The notes: generated by a model from the letters alone, not told the origin. Counted from the stretch's first letter, positions 42,050-52,070 are shown. The stretch: DNA of 64,000 bases from Candidatus Odyssella sp. (GCA_020718185.1 DYSP01000004.1:1-64000), one strand, 5' to 3'. Numbers and translations: made by a program.

Positions 42050-43497
42050 TGTCACTATTTAAAATCAATACAAGTTATTTTCATATTTTTTTTAAAATAG
42101 CTCATTTTTTGGTATTAGCAAGCGTGCTTTCTACAAACACTTATGCCAAAGTAATCAAGCAACAAAAAAACACTCATGTAACCATCGAACAGAATAATGC
42201 GGAAGCTATTCCTTTAACTGAGGCAGTGAGTGAAGTATTTGTAGCCAATCCTGAAATTGCAGATATTCAATTAAATGGCCCATCTACGGCTTATGTATTT
42301 GGTAAAAAATCTGGAAATACAACCATCTTTGCAACTAATAAAAGCGGTAAAATTGTTTTAAAATTGCAATTGCGCGTTACACACAATCTTAAACAGCTAG
42401 ATAAAACAGTCCAATCCTCTTTCCCTAATGAAAAAGTAAAATTCGACTCTACACCTGCCGGCATTATTATTAATGGCAAGCCATCAAGCCCACTTGTTGC
42501 TAAAAACATTGAAAATATAGCGTCTGGATTTATGGAAAAGGGCGATAAACTTACCAACAGTATGGTGATTAATTCCCCTACTCAGATATTATTAAAAGTC
42601 AAAATTGCTGAAATTAACCGTAGTGTTTTGCATAAATTTGATATCAACTGGTCAGCCTTAATTAACTCACCAAAAAACTTTACCTTTGGATGGCTTATGG
42701 GACGAGAACCTATGACAGCAGCAGGTGGCTTTCAAAGGTCATCATCCATTCCTCAATCAAATAGTTATGGCGCACAATATAAGAATGGCAACAGTACTTA
42801 TGCAGCTCTTCTTGATGCATTAGATCAAGAAGGACTTGGAACCGTGCTTGCAGAACCAAATCTTATTGCCGCATCTGGAGAAACAGCAAGCTTTTTAGTT
42901 GGTGGTGAAATCCCTTATCCTGTACCTCAAGACCGAAATGTAACAATTGAATTTAAACAATTTGGGATTAGCCTTGCCTTTACCCCCACTGTACTTGCTT
43001 CTAATATGATTAATCTTCGTGTACGCCCAGAAGTAAGTGAACTTGATACGCAAAATTCCATTAATATTCCAATTGCTGACGGCACTGCATCTGTTAGTGT
43101 TCCTGGTTTAAAAACAAGACGCGCTGAAACATCAGTAGAGTTAGGAGACGGACAAAGCTTAGCGATTGCAGGATTAATATCTTCTTCAGTTGCCAACAAT
43201 TATTCAAGCCTTCCAGGCGTAGATAATATTCCAATTCTCGGAGCCCTATTTCGTTCAACAGCTTTTAAACGAGATCAAACAGAATTAGTTATCATTGTCA
43301 CACCTTATATTGTTAAGCCCACTGACCATCCAACAGATCTTAGTTTGCCTACAGATAACATACGACATGCATCAGCACTAGAAACATTGTTTTTTCAACG
43401 CTTAAATCGTGTTGAATGCACATTTTTGGGGTCAGATAATGCAGATTGTAAAGAAGGATGTTTTTATGGCGCCGCTGGTTTTAACGTTAGTGAATAA
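42046..43497 (+). CDS. cpaC: Pilus secretin CpaC/RcpA
   Basis: A 483-residue secretin with a signal peptide (HFLVLASVLSTNTYA), an N-terminal BON/T2SS-like domain (IPLTEAVSEVFVANPEIADI), and the secretin domain: VLAEPNLIAASGETASFLVGG, FGISLAFTPTVLASNMINLRV, and the ending RRAETSVELGDGQSLAIAGL with FKRDQTELVIIVTPYIV. It forms the outer-membrane pore of the Tad system. It overlaps cpaB and precedes cpaD by 9 nt. Confidence 0.95.
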   Translation: MMSLFKINTSYFHIFFKIAHFLVLASVLSTNTYAKVIKQQKNTHVTIEQNNAEAIPLTEAVSEVFVANPEIADIQLNGPSTAYVFGKKSGNTTIFATNKSGKIVLKLQLRVTHNLKQLDKTVQSSFPNEKVKFDSTPAGIIINGKPSSPLVAKNIENIASGFMEKGDKLTNSMVINSPTQILLKVKIAEINRSVLHKFDINWSALINSPKNFTFGWLMGREPMTAAGGFQRSSSIPQSNSYGAQYKNGNSTYAALLDALDQEGLGTVLAEPNLIAASGETASFLVGGEIPYPVPQDRNVTIEFKQFGISLAFTPTVLASNMINLRVRPEVSELDTQNSINIPIADGTASVSVPGLKTRRAETSVELGDGQSLAIAGLISSSVANNYSSLPGVDNIPILGALFRSTAFKRDQTELVIIVTPYIVKPTDHPTDLSLPTDNIRHASALETLFFQRLNRVECTFLGSDNADCKEGCFYGAAGFNVSE

Positions 43498-43506
43498 GGA
43501 AAGACA

Positions 43507-44151
43507 ATGAATTTTCACAAAATCCTATACCCTATTCTTTTGATGAGTCTATCGGGTTGCAGTATGCTTAATGAAGAACCAAGGCCTGTAAAATGGGAAA
43601 CAAAAGCAGAGAAAATCTCAACCCCCATTGATATAAACTTTAAACGGAGCAGTTCTAAACTCTGCTCATCCACAAAAAATGCGATTAGAGCTGCTATGTC
43701 AACGCCACGAGAGACTTATTTTCGTCTTTATATAGAAAATATGAATGCGTCAAAAGCTCTGACAAAAACACGTATCAATAATATTATTGCCTATTTACAC
43801 GCATTAGACGTACCAAACGAAAACATCGATGTCTTTAAGCAGTCTGACGATATTGCCACCCTGCCCAATAGCATCACTTTAATGATCGATCATTATCAAG
43901 TGATTCGACCAAAATGTCCAGGATGGCAGCAAAAAATGAATGCTACTGTGCCTCCGGAAGGAGAAATTAATTTCCGTTGCACCAATGAGAGTAACTTTTC
44001 AGCAATGATAGCAGATCCACGCGTGCTCATTACTGGCAGTCAACTAGCAGGCTCAGATGCTAATCGATCGACTAAAGCTGTTGATGCTTATCAAGCAGGT
44101 ACGGTCAAAGAGATTAAAATTGAAAAGATTGAAAATAAAAGTGGTGCGTAA
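43507..44151 (+). CDS. cpaD: CpaD pilus lipoprotein
   Basis: A 214-residue lipoprotein (signal ILLMSLSGCSMLNEEP with lipobox SGC) belonging to the CpaD family: KPVPENINFRCTNESNFSAMI-like part (VPPEGEINFRCTNESNFSAM) and ADPRVLITGSQLAGSDANRS. It is periplasmic/outer membrane and works with the secretin. It follows cpaC by 9 nt on the same strand. Confidence 0.88.
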   Translation: MNFHKILYPILLMSLSGCSMLNEEPRPVKWETKAEKISTPIDINFKRSSSKLCSSTKNAIRAAMSTPRETYFRLYIENMNASKALTKTRINNIIAYLHALDVPNENIDVFKQSDDIATLPNSITLMIDHYQVIRPKCPGWQQKMNATVPPEGEINFRCTNESNFSAMIADPRVLITGSQLAGSDANRSTKAVDAYQAGTVKEIKIEKIENKSGA

Positions 44152-44220
44152 CAATAGACCTTTTATCTAACCAAAAATATTGGTTCCTGAAAATAGGTCT
44201 CATAAAAAGTAAGGTCGGCA

Positions 44221-45462
44221 ATGTCTAATGTAGATTCGATGCAAACAAGAAAACTATGGGCTTTTGTCACTGATAAAGAATCAGAAATTCTTCTTCAGGC
44301 AATTTCGTTTAAAGAATATAATATTTCCCCTGAAATTTATATAGGAGACATGAATATTGCGATTAAGCATATAAAGGAACATCATTCTCCTGAAATTTTG
44401 ATTGTCGATATTTCTAAGTCATCAATGCCTATTTCTGACGTTGCTGCTCTTTCAGAAGTTTGTGAACCTGGGATTGATGTTATCGTTATTGGCGAAAGAA
44501 ATGATGTTAGTATTTTTCGTGATCTTGTCAAAGCTGGGGTGCGTGATTATTTAGTAAAACCGTTACCTGTTGAGTATTTTCTAAAAGATCTTGAAGCTAT
44601 TTGCGGTATTACTACAACAGATAGCAGATCAAGTGCTTTTTATAAATCTGGTCGATTAATTGGGATTATTGGTGCTTCAGGAGGCAGCGGTGTTTCCACA
44701 ATTGTTAGTAACCTTGGCTTAATTTTATCTGAGATGTATTTAAAACGTACTTCTATTGTTGATTCTGATTTACAACTTGGTACAATTTTCCAATTTTTTG
44801 ATATGGAACCATCTTCTGGCTTCCCCCAACTTTTTGAAGCTCCTGACCGTATAGATCAAGTTCTTGTTGATCGTTATATCAATTTTCACAATCCAAACCT
44901 TGGTGTTTTAAGCGCCCAATTAGGTCTCCCAAACCCACCTCAAATTAAAACAGAAGCAGTTGATAGTCTATTAGACATTTTAACGTCTCATTTTCATTTC
45001 ACACTTGTTGACTTATCACGCAATTTTACAAATGGACTTAATTTTCATATTTTTGAAAAAGCAAACCTTGTGTTTATTGTCACCGAGTATTCGATCACCG
45101 GACTAAAGGACACGAAACGCATCTTAGAAGTATTAAAAGCCTATCCAATGCTTAAACACGGTGCCATTATTGTTGCTAATAAAGTTGGCCAATATCCAGA
45201 AGGAGAGATAAGTCGTGCGGCTTTTGAAGAAGCCCTTCAAGTGCCTGTTTCTTTTGAAATTAGTTTCGACAAAGTCTATGCTATGAAAGCTTTAACAGAA
45301 GGTATTCCTGTGGCAACTCATAAATCGGCACCTCTTTCTGAAGGGATTGATAATCTTGCACATTATTTACTTGGGCTTCCAAGCGCTCAGAAAACAACAG
45401 CAAATATCTTTAATTTTTTGAAAGATAAACTTTTTACCAGTGATTCTACAAAAAATGACTAG
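44221..45462 (+). CDS. cpaE: CpaE/TadZ pilus assembly ATPase
   Basis: A 413-residue protein with a receiver-like N-terminal domain and a MinD/ParA ATPase domain. The deviant P-loop is IGIIGASGGSGVSTIVSNLG (no Lys, as in CpaE). DSDLQLGTIFQFFDMEPSSG follows as the Walker A' region. TadZ places the Tad machine at the cell pole. It precedes cpaF by 14 nt. Confidence 0.9.
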   Translation: MSNVDSMQTRKLWAFVTDKESEILLQAISFKEYNISPEIYIGDMNIAIKHIKEHHSPEILIVDISKSSMPISDVAALSEVCEPGIDVIVIGERNDVSIFRDLVKAGVRDYLVKPLPVEYFLKDLEAICGITTTDSRSSAFYKSGRLIGIIGASGGSGVSTIVSNLGLILSEMYLKRTSIVDSDLQLGTIFQFFDMEPSSGFPQLFEAPDRIDQVLVDRYINFHNPNLGVLSAQLGLPNPPQIKTEAVDSLLDILTSHFHFTLVDLSRNFTNGLNFHIFEKANLVFIVTEYSITGLKDTKRILEVLKAYPMLKHGAIIVANKVGQYPEGEISRAAFEEALQVPVSFEISFDKVYAMKALTEGIPVATHKSAPLSEGIDNLAHYLLGLPSAQKTTANIFNFLKDKLFTSDSTKND

Positions 45463-45476
45463 ATGGAGAATGAATC

Positions 45477-46874
45477 ATGAGCGGATTTGGTAAAAAAACT
45501 ACACCTGAGTCGGAAAAGTCTGTAATTAGGAATGAACCCGAGATAAAATTTCCCGTTTACAGTAAAATGGATGCTAAATATCCAATTTTTCAAACAAAAG
45601 ATTATAAGGATGCTCCCTTAGTTCTTGAATTTAAAGAGCGTGTATTTGATTTACTTATTAAACAAATCGACTTAAATGCTGCATCAAAGATGTCTCGCCC
45701 TGAATTAAGAGGACAAATTGAAAAGTATTTATTTGAGTATGCTGAGGAAATGAAGGTTCAAATTAATTACAAAGAACTTCAGCATATCGTCGATGACATT
45801 ATTAATGACATGGTTGGTCTTGGGCCTTTAGAAATATTACTTAATAATAAAAACGTTAATGACATCATGGTTAATGCACCCAATCAAGTTTATATTGAAC
45901 GAAAAGGGATTTTACAGTTAACAGATGTTACTTTCCGTAATGAAAAACACGTCTTTCAAATTGCACAACGTATCGCCAACCAAATTGGTCGCCGCATTGA
46001 CGAATCCAGCCCTATGGTAGATGCACGACTAAAAGATGGTAGTCGTGTGAATATTATCATTCCTCCTATCTCGTTGGAAGGAACAACAATTTCTATTAGA
46101 AAATTCTCTAATCATTCCATTCATCTACAAGATATGGTTGTGACTAAAAATTTATCACAAAAAATGTTTGAATTTTTAAAACTTGCTGCATTCAGTCGTA
46201 TGAATATCATTATATCAGGTGGAACGGGAGCAGGAAAAACAACACTTTTAAATGCGCTTTCTGAACTCATCGACCCACGCGAACGCATTGTTTCCATTGA
46301 AGATGCTGCAGAGTTAAAATTAATGCAGCCGCATGTTGTGCGATTAGAAAGTAGGCCTTCTAATATTGAAGGAGAAGGAACAATTACCATCCGTGATCTG
46401 GTAAAAAATGCGCTACGTATGCGTCCAGATCGTATTATTATTGGTGAGTGTCGTGGAGCTGAAGCGTTTGACATGTTACAAGCGATGAATACAGGTCATG
46501 ATGGATCTATGTCTACTTTGCACTCTAATAGCTCTAAAGAAGCAGTTAATCGTTTGGAAAATATGGTTATTATGTCTGGCTATGAACTTCCTAATGAAGC
46601 CATTAAAGATTACGTTACCGCCGCAATAGACATCATTATTCAAATTGCCCGCATGCGCGATGGGGTGCGTCGGATCGTTCAGGTAACAGAAGTTATTGAT
46701 TATGACAAACAAACGATCCACATTCAGGATATTTTTACTTTTCAACATACCTCTTCTCTAACCAATGAAATAGAAGGAAAATATGTGTTTCATGAAATTT
46801 CGCTTAAACTAAAAGCCAAAATTACAGAAGCTGGATTGGAAGAAGAATTCAATAAATTCATGGAAGGGATATAG
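45477..46874 (+). CDS. cpaF: Pilus assembly ATPase CpaF/TadA
   Basis: A 465-residue secretion ATPase. The Walker A GGTGAGKTTLLNALSELID, the Asp-box ERIVSIEDAAELKLMQPHV, and MNTGHDGSMSTLHSNSS (His box) are intact; the N-terminal domain ends with the LGPLEILL region. TadA powers pilus extension and retraction. In frame and full length. Confidence 0.95.
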   Translation: MSGFGKKTTPESEKSVIRNEPEIKFPVYSKMDAKYPIFQTKDYKDAPLVLEFKERVFDLLIKQIDLNAASKMSRPELRGQIEKYLFEYAEEMKVQINYKELQHIVDDIINDMVGLGPLEILLNNKNVNDIMVNAPNQVYIERKGILQLTDVTFRNEKHVFQIAQRIANQIGRRIDESSPMVDARLKDGSRVNIIIPPISLEGTTISIRKFSNHSIHLQDMVVTKNLSQKMFEFLKLAAFSRMNIIISGGTGAGKTTLLNALSELIDPRERIVSIEDAAELKLMQPHVVRLESRPSNIEGEGTITIRDLVKNALRMRPDRIIIGECRGAEAFDMLQAMNTGHDGSMSTLHSNSSKEAVNRLENMVIMSGYELPNEAIKDYVTAAIDIIIQIARMRDGVRRIVQVTEVIDYDKQTIHIQDIFTFQHTSSLTNEIEGKYVFHEISLKLKAKITEAGLEEEFNKFMEGI

Positions 46875-46876
46875 CA

Positions 46877-47860
46877 ATGCAACATACCTTTGTGTTACTT
46901 GCAATGGTTGGTGTATTGTTTGTAATTTTTTATACCTGTTATTATTTAGTTGAAGATAAAAAGCAGATGCAAAAAATAAAAAACAGAATAGATTCAGTTA
47001 ATTTAGTTGCAGGGAACAATGCTGCCCTTCATTCAATGGCAGACATTAGAATTAACAGAGAAAGTCTTCTGGAAAAAAAATTAAACGCCATGTTTTCAGC
47101 TAATAAAACAGGAGAAAATCTGCTTCAACTAAAATTTTATCGGTGTGGTATCAAACTTGATTTCAAAAAAATAGGTACCTTTTTATTCATAACGTATTTT
47201 ACATTTTTTATTATTGTCGATCTTTTGACTCCAATAGGACTGATCTATAGCATTTTAGCAAGCCTGGGAGCCACAGCAGGCTTTTCCTATATGTTGTTAA
47301 ATTTTCTTGAAAAACGCCGGCGCAAAAAAATATTAGGTCAACTATCCATAGCCGTAGACATTATTTTAAGAGGGATTCGATCAGGTAGTTCAGTTGAGCG
47401 AACTTTTCACATTGTATCCAGAGAATTAACATATCCCTTAAAAGACGAATTTAACCAAATTACCAAAGAACTTGAATTTGGTGTTTCCTTTGAAAAGGTG
47501 CTGCATAATGCTGCTACACGAATAAATGTCCCAGAATTTTATTTCTTCACAACAGCTCTCATGATTCAACGTAAATCAGGAGGAAGTTTGACAGATGTTT
47601 TAGAAAACATCATCCATTCGCTAAATAGAATTCAAGAAATTCGGATGAAAATTAAAATTTATTCTTCAGAAGCAAAAACTTCTGGTTATGTTTTAGCCTG
47701 TTTGCCCGTGATTATTTGGGTAATTCTTATGAATATTAAGCCTGAACACATTGCATTTTTTCACGAAGATCCATTCGGCAGAAAAATCTTAATGATTGCA
47801 ATAGGGTTATTCCTCAGTGCCTTCGTCATGATTAAGCGCATGGTAAATCTAGAGGTATAG
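46877..47860 (+). CDS. tadB: Pilus assembly inner-membrane protein TadB
   Basis: A 327-residue type II/IV secretion GspF-like protein. The core shows VDIILRGIRSGSSVERTFHI, FEKVLHNAATRINVPEFYFF and MIQRKSGGSLTDVLENIIH, flanked by membrane helices at both ends. TadB and TadC form the inner-membrane platform for the TadA ATPase. It begins 2 nt after the cpaF stop. Confidence 0.93.
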   Translation: MQHTFVLLAMVGVLFVIFYTCYYLVEDKKQMQKIKNRIDSVNLVAGNNAALHSMADIRINRESLLEKKLNAMFSANKTGENLLQLKFYRCGIKLDFKKIGTFLFITYFTFFIIVDLLTPIGLIYSILASLGATAGFSYMLLNFLEKRRRKKILGQLSIAVDIILRGIRSGSSVERTFHIVSRELTYPLKDEFNQITKELEFGVSFEKVLHNAATRINVPEFYFFTTALMIQRKSGGSLTDVLENIIHSLNRIQEIRMKIKIYSSEAKTSGYVLACLPVIIWVILMNIKPEHIAFFHEDPFGRKILMIAIGLFLSAFVMIKRMVNLEV

Positions 47861-47869
47861 GAGCCGATA

Positions 47870-48829
47870 TTGTCCAAAGGAATGATTAGTATTATTTTGC
47901 TCGTCAGCGTACTTGTGCTTACGACAATTCTTTTTTTCTGGTACACTCGATTCATAGCAAAAAAAGATATCAACCGTCGTATATCTCATGTGGCAAGCTA
48001 TAACTATATGCAAACGTCAGACCATATTTCTAATACGCGTGCAAGCAAAAAAATCTATGAAACAATCAAAGCATATGGATTAAAGTTAGGTGATACTTTT
48101 TTTGGATTTACCCGAGAAACCTCTGCTCACTTTCGATTGCGTTTTGAAAAGGCAGGACTATCTGTTGAAAGTGCGCCAACAATTACTCTTCTTATTAATT
48201 GCGCAATGGTTTTTATTGGATTCATCCTTTATCTATTTGCTTTACTGCATTTTAAGAACATAGCTGAGCAACCTCTTTTTCTTCAAATATTACTATTACT
48301 TATTATTTCATTCGTCTGTTTTAGGCTCTTTGAATATGGATTAGATTATCTTATTTCCCGTCGTTATAAGCGTATTCAAAACATTTTATCCTTTTGCGTT
48401 GATCTTTTGATTATTTGCACACGCGCCAGTTTTACATTAGATCGTTCCTTTGAGAAAATTGCAGAAGAAGTCGCCCCTTTTAGCCCCGAGGTTTGTAAGG
48501 AATTTGCTAAAATTTCCATTGAGCTTAGCGTTATTCCAGATCGCACCGAAGCATTAAGAAATTTTGCCAAACGAGTAGATACACCAACCGTCAATTTACT
48601 CGTTAGTGGGCTTGTCCATGCAGAAGAGCAAGGAACGTCTTTAGGACAAACACTTACAGTCCTTTCTCAGGAAATTTCTAAACAAAAACTTTTAGAAATT
48701 GAAGCAAAAGCCGCGCGCTTGCCTGTGCTTTTAACAATACCCCTCGCCTTATTTTGCTTACCAGCAATGTTAATGATCCTGATGGGGCCTGTTATTGGCA
48801 ATGTTATGAACTCATCAATATTTAATTAA
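47870..48829 (+). CDS. tadC: Pilus assembly inner-membrane protein TadC
   Basis: A 319-residue GspF-like protein. FCVDLLIICTRASFTLDRSF, VNLLVSGLVHAEEQGTSLGQ and C-terminal helices (ARLPVLLTIPLALFCLPAML) are visible. TTG at 47870 or the ATG at 47882 may be the start. Follows tadB by 9 nt and ends the plus-strand Tad arm. Confidence 0.92.
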   Translation: MSKGMISIILLVSVLVLTTILFFWYTRFIAKKDINRRISHVASYNYMQTSDHISNTRASKKIYETIKAYGLKLGDTFFGFTRETSAHFRLRFEKAGLSVESAPTITLLINCAMVFIGFILYLFALLHFKNIAEQPLFLQILLLLIISFVCFRLFEYGLDYLISRRYKRIQNILSFCVDLLIICTRASFTLDRSFEKIAEEVAPFSPEVCKEFAKISIELSVIPDRTEALRNFAKRVDTPTVNLLVSGLVHAEEQGTSLGQTLTVLSQEISKQKLLEIEAKAARLPVLLTIPLALFCLPAMLMILMGPVIGNVMNSSIFN

Positions 48830-48843
48830 GCTTTGGCATAAGT

Positions 48844-50319
48844 TCACAATATTTTTTGCATTTGAACTTTGATTTTCTCGAACAGATGCAAAACGTGTTC
48901 ATCTTTTAAAGGTGTTTTTTCGGTCACATAAAGTTCACGCTCTTTATCGCGGATTGCTATAATTTTTGCAATCGTATCAACGAGCTCTGGATGTTCATGA
49001 AAAATGGGAATTATATCTTCCCGACGGATCTCTATAATAAAAAGATCTGTTTTTGCGACTACCGTGCTATTTCTTGGCTCATTGAGATACAATCCTCTTT
49101 CTCCAAAAAAATCAAAACTGCCAAGGACAGCAACCATATTTTGATCCTGAGAGTTTTGAGTATGATCGGCAAGCGCCTTTAAATCCGAGGATTTTTCTTC
49201 TAGTTGTAATTGGATATTTACGGCTCCTTCAGCAATTAGATATAATGAATTACTAGATTCTCCTTGTTGAAGAATAATTGACTCTTCGGTATATTGCTTA
49301 AAGTTACCAATTTTAGCAATTTTGGAAATGATCGTCTCTTCCGAATTTTGAAATAATTTATTTAATCGAATGTAGTCGTAAAGAGTTAGTGTTTGATCCT
49401 CTTTTAAATCACTATTTCCTTCATTTTTGATATATTCTATGACAGTCGTCGATGTTTCTATATGATGTGTTACCATGGCTTTTGACACAGCATCTAAAAC
49501 TTTATGCCGCACACTTCGCCACACACTGCGATCAGGTATCATATATTTAATAACGTAAGTGACACTTCCACTTTCTATTTGATAAGCAAACACCTGAGCT
49601 TGGTGATTATATATGCATGAAAGCTCCATTGTCGCTGCTTCTAAAATACGCTTTACACGTGCAATAGGAATCGCGCCATCAAGTGTCAGAGATATCTCTT
49701 CCTTTAAATAAGAATGGGGTTGACTAAGATTATTGACTTCTTCACTAATCATCATGCTGTTTGGCACATGAACGATGGTTTGATCATGGGTAAGGAGAGA
49801 TGTTTGTCGCCAGCTAATATGTTCCACTTTACCTTCTATACCGTTGCTTAACTTTAGCCAATCACCAATTTTATAAGGCACATCAATATCAATAACAAGA
49901 GATCCAAAAATGTCTTGAATAACGCCTTGCAGTGAAATCGCCAACGCAGCGGTAATTAATCCTCCTGCCGCCGCAACACTAAAGATAGATTCTTGAAAAA
50001 TATAAACAATAGTAACAAAAATACCAATGATTATAATAACAAAATCAGTCATATCTATGATAAGATGCGGAACTGCTTTCCCTTTTTTTTCTTCATAAAG
50101 TGGCCAGATAATTTTCCTGAAAACATGTAAAGTCGTCCATGTAGCTAACATAATAATAAAGGTTTGTGTGAATTGCTCGAGATAATAATATGTACCCTTA
50201 TTAGTAACGCTAATCACATCAGCAATTAAAACGAGAAATGCTAAAAATATAAGCCACAGAACAAAGGGTAAAATTTTATGTTTCATCTGCATAACTTCAA
50301 CAAAGTAAATTATCTTCAA
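48844..50319 (-). CDS. MscS mechanosensitive channel with cyclic nucleotide-binding domain
   Basis: A 491-residue protein. Four N-terminal helices are followed by the MscS pore and beta domain (AAGGLITAALAISLQGVIQD, FGSLVIDIDVPYKIGDWLKL). The C-terminal 140 residues form a cNMP-binding fold (EESIILQQGESSNSLYLIAE, FFGERGLYLNEPRNSTVVAK). The form is typical of a cyclic-nucleotide-regulated mechanosensitive channel in the inner membrane. It is convergent with tadC. The first Met codon at 50319 may be a few codons upstream of the true start. Confidence 0.92.
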   Translation of the reverse strand: MKIIYFVEVMQMKHKILPFVLWLIFLAFLVLIADVISVTNKGTYYYLEQFTQTFIIMLATWTTLHVFRKIIWPLYEEKKGKAVPHLIIDMTDFVIIIIGIFVTIVYIFQESIFSVAAAGGLITAALAISLQGVIQDIFGSLVIDIDVPYKIGDWLKLSNGIEGKVEHISWRQTSLLTHDQTIVHVPNSMMISEEVNNLSQPHSYLKEEISLTLDGAIPIARVKRILEAATMELSCIYNHQAQVFAYQIESGSVTYVIKYMIPDRSVWRSVRHKVLDAVSKAMVTHHIETSTTVIEYIKNEGNSDLKEDQTLTLYDYIRLNKLFQNSEETIISKIAKIGNFKQYTEESIILQQGESSNSLYLIAEGAVNIQLQLEEKSSDLKALADHTQNSQDQNMVAVLGSFDFFGERGLYLNEPRNSTVVAKTDLFIIEIRREDIIPIFHEHPELVDTIAKIIAIRDKERELYVTEKTPLKDEHVLHLFEKIKVQMQKIL

Positions 50320-50468
50320 TAGTACAAAAGAAAAATTAAAATTACGTTAATAAATGACTATATTCTGATAACTTAATTATATGCGCAATTGATATAAAGT
50401 GTATGATTCGTAGAGATAGTTTCATTTTAGATTTATTTTTAATAAGTAATCATCTTTGATTTTTAATG

Positions 50469-51031
50469 TTATTCTTTTTTATGAATAAAACAATGACTAG
50501 AATGGTCATTTACTAGCCCTACTGCTTGCATATACGCATAATAGTAGTTCCCACAAAATTCATTCCACGCTTTTTTAAATCTTTTGATAAAGCATCAGAT
50601 TCAGAAGTTTTAGCAGGTGTATCTTTTGACGTTTGAAGATAATTTATTATAGGTTTTCCTTCAACAAACGCCCAAACATAAGCATTAAATGTGCCATATT
50701 CTTCTTGTATTTTTAAAAAAATCCGAGCATTTCTTCGGGTTGAATATATTTTTAGACGGTTGCGGATAATATCACTATTAACCATAAGACTTTCTAGATA
50801 AGAATCCGACATTGCTGCTACCTTGATCGGATCAAATGATTCGAAAGCTTTTCGATATCCTTCACGCCTTTTAAGAATTGTGTACCAACTTAGCCCTGCT
50901 TGCGCTCCTTCAAGAATTAATATTTCAAAATGCTTATTGTCATCATAGAGGGGGACTCCCCATTCGTTGTCATGATACGCAACATAGTCTGCTTTATCTA
51001 AGGGAACCCATTCACAACGTTTTTTTAACAT
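50469..51031 (-). pseudogene. tag: DNA-3-methyladenine glycosylase I, frameshifted near the C-terminus
   Basis: The main frame (50519-51031) is Tag: RCEWVPLDKADYVAYHDNEW, ILEGAQAGLSWYTILKRREG, SESDALSKDLKKRGMNFVGT. It then diverges as TIMRICKQ and stops. The next frame gives YAYMQAVGLVNDHSSHCF and ends at 50469, the missing C-terminus with His/Cys zinc ligands (NDH-x3-C pattern). Restoring one T (TT to TTT) near 50532 repairs the frame. In the known Tag fold Cys4, His17, His175 and Cys179 bind zinc, so the present frame loses two ligands. Probable pseudogene or base-calling error. Confidence 0.85.
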
Positions 51032-51229
51032 TTTATACTTCGCTTTTATCTAAATACCCCTTAATCGCTTATAGTTCTCTAATAAAAAGACGGTATTTTT
51101 AATGGTGCAAAAACACTTAAATTAATAGAGGGGAGCGACATTAATTCACATGGTATTTATCTTAAGCAATTATTATCTTTTTTACGTTGAGTAATCAAGT
51201 TTTCGTCCGTCGAAGTCGAACCATCTTAT

Positions 51230-52036
51230 ATGTCTATTCAAATTCAAGATCATTTAACTGCTTATGAAATATCTAAAGATACTGCATTTGTGATTAAAGA
51301 TTCTTCATTCATTTCTCCTTCCCCTGCTCTTGCTTATTCTATGGTTTTCTTTATGCCTCCTCAAGACATTGTCATTATAGATACATCTTATACGCCAAAT
51401 AACATGGAAGCAGTCTTAAAATGGATTGATGAAAAATTTGGAAAAGACAAAAAAATTACAGTCATTAATACTCATCATCATGTTGATCGTTTAGGGGGAA
51501 ACAAGGTATTAATAGATCGTAATATTGATGTTTATGCTAGCAAATTGATAGATGAATTACTGGATAAAAAAGAAGATAAAGTCATTACGGGCTTTAAAGA
51601 AATTTTTCTCAATACCTCCCAAAGCCAGTATTTACAATTTACGCCACCCAATAAATCTATTACTCTCACGCAAAATGTACCTTATGCTTTTAAGATAGAT
51701 ACAAACCCAGAAGCTATCTATCTTTTGTTCCCAGAGCATGCTCACAGTGAAGACAAGATTGTCGTGTTAATTTCTGATCTAAAAATCTTATTTGGTGGAT
51801 GTATGATTTTTTGTTTGGAGCGAAAAAACTTAGGTTATTTAAATGAAGGAAATATGACTCAATGGAAAGAATCGTATAAGAATCTTATATCCTTTATCAA
51901 AAATTTTCCTTCCATAGAGTATGTTATTCCAGGCCATCCTTTGCCAGAATACATTGATTTTTCTTCAAAAATGCTTGAATATACAAATATACTCATTGAT
52001 GAAGAATTGGCAAGAGATAAAAACCTCATTCAATAG
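51230..52036 (+). CDS. Metallo-beta-lactamase-fold hydrolase, B1-like
   Basis: A 268-residue protein without an obvious signal peptide. Zinc-ligand motifs follow the subclass B1 pattern: THHHVDRLGG (His82, His84, Asp86), HAHSEDKIVV (His172), FGGCM (Cys191) and IPGHP (His236). Such a set, including the Cys after GG, is that of B1 beta-lactamases rather than the wider hydrolase family. The lack of a signal peptide and the diverged flanks mean that a true antibiotic role is uncertain. Located between the broken tag gene and lpd. Confidence 0.7.
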   Translation: MSIQIQDHLTAYEISKDTAFVIKDSSFISPSPALAYSMVFFMPPQDIVIIDTSYTPNNMEAVLKWIDEKFGKDKKITVINTHHHVDRLGGNKVLIDRNIDVYASKLIDELLDKKEDKVITGFKEIFLNTSQSQYLQFTPPNKSITLTQNVPYAFKIDTNPEAIYLLFPEHAHSEDKIVVLISDLKILFGGCMIFCLERKNLGYLNEGNMTQWKESYKNLISFIKNFPSIEYVIPGHPLPEYIDFSSKMLEYTNILIDEELARDKNLIQ

Positions 52037-52070
52037 TCAACCCTTATAGGCTATGAATGATAGTCGGTAA

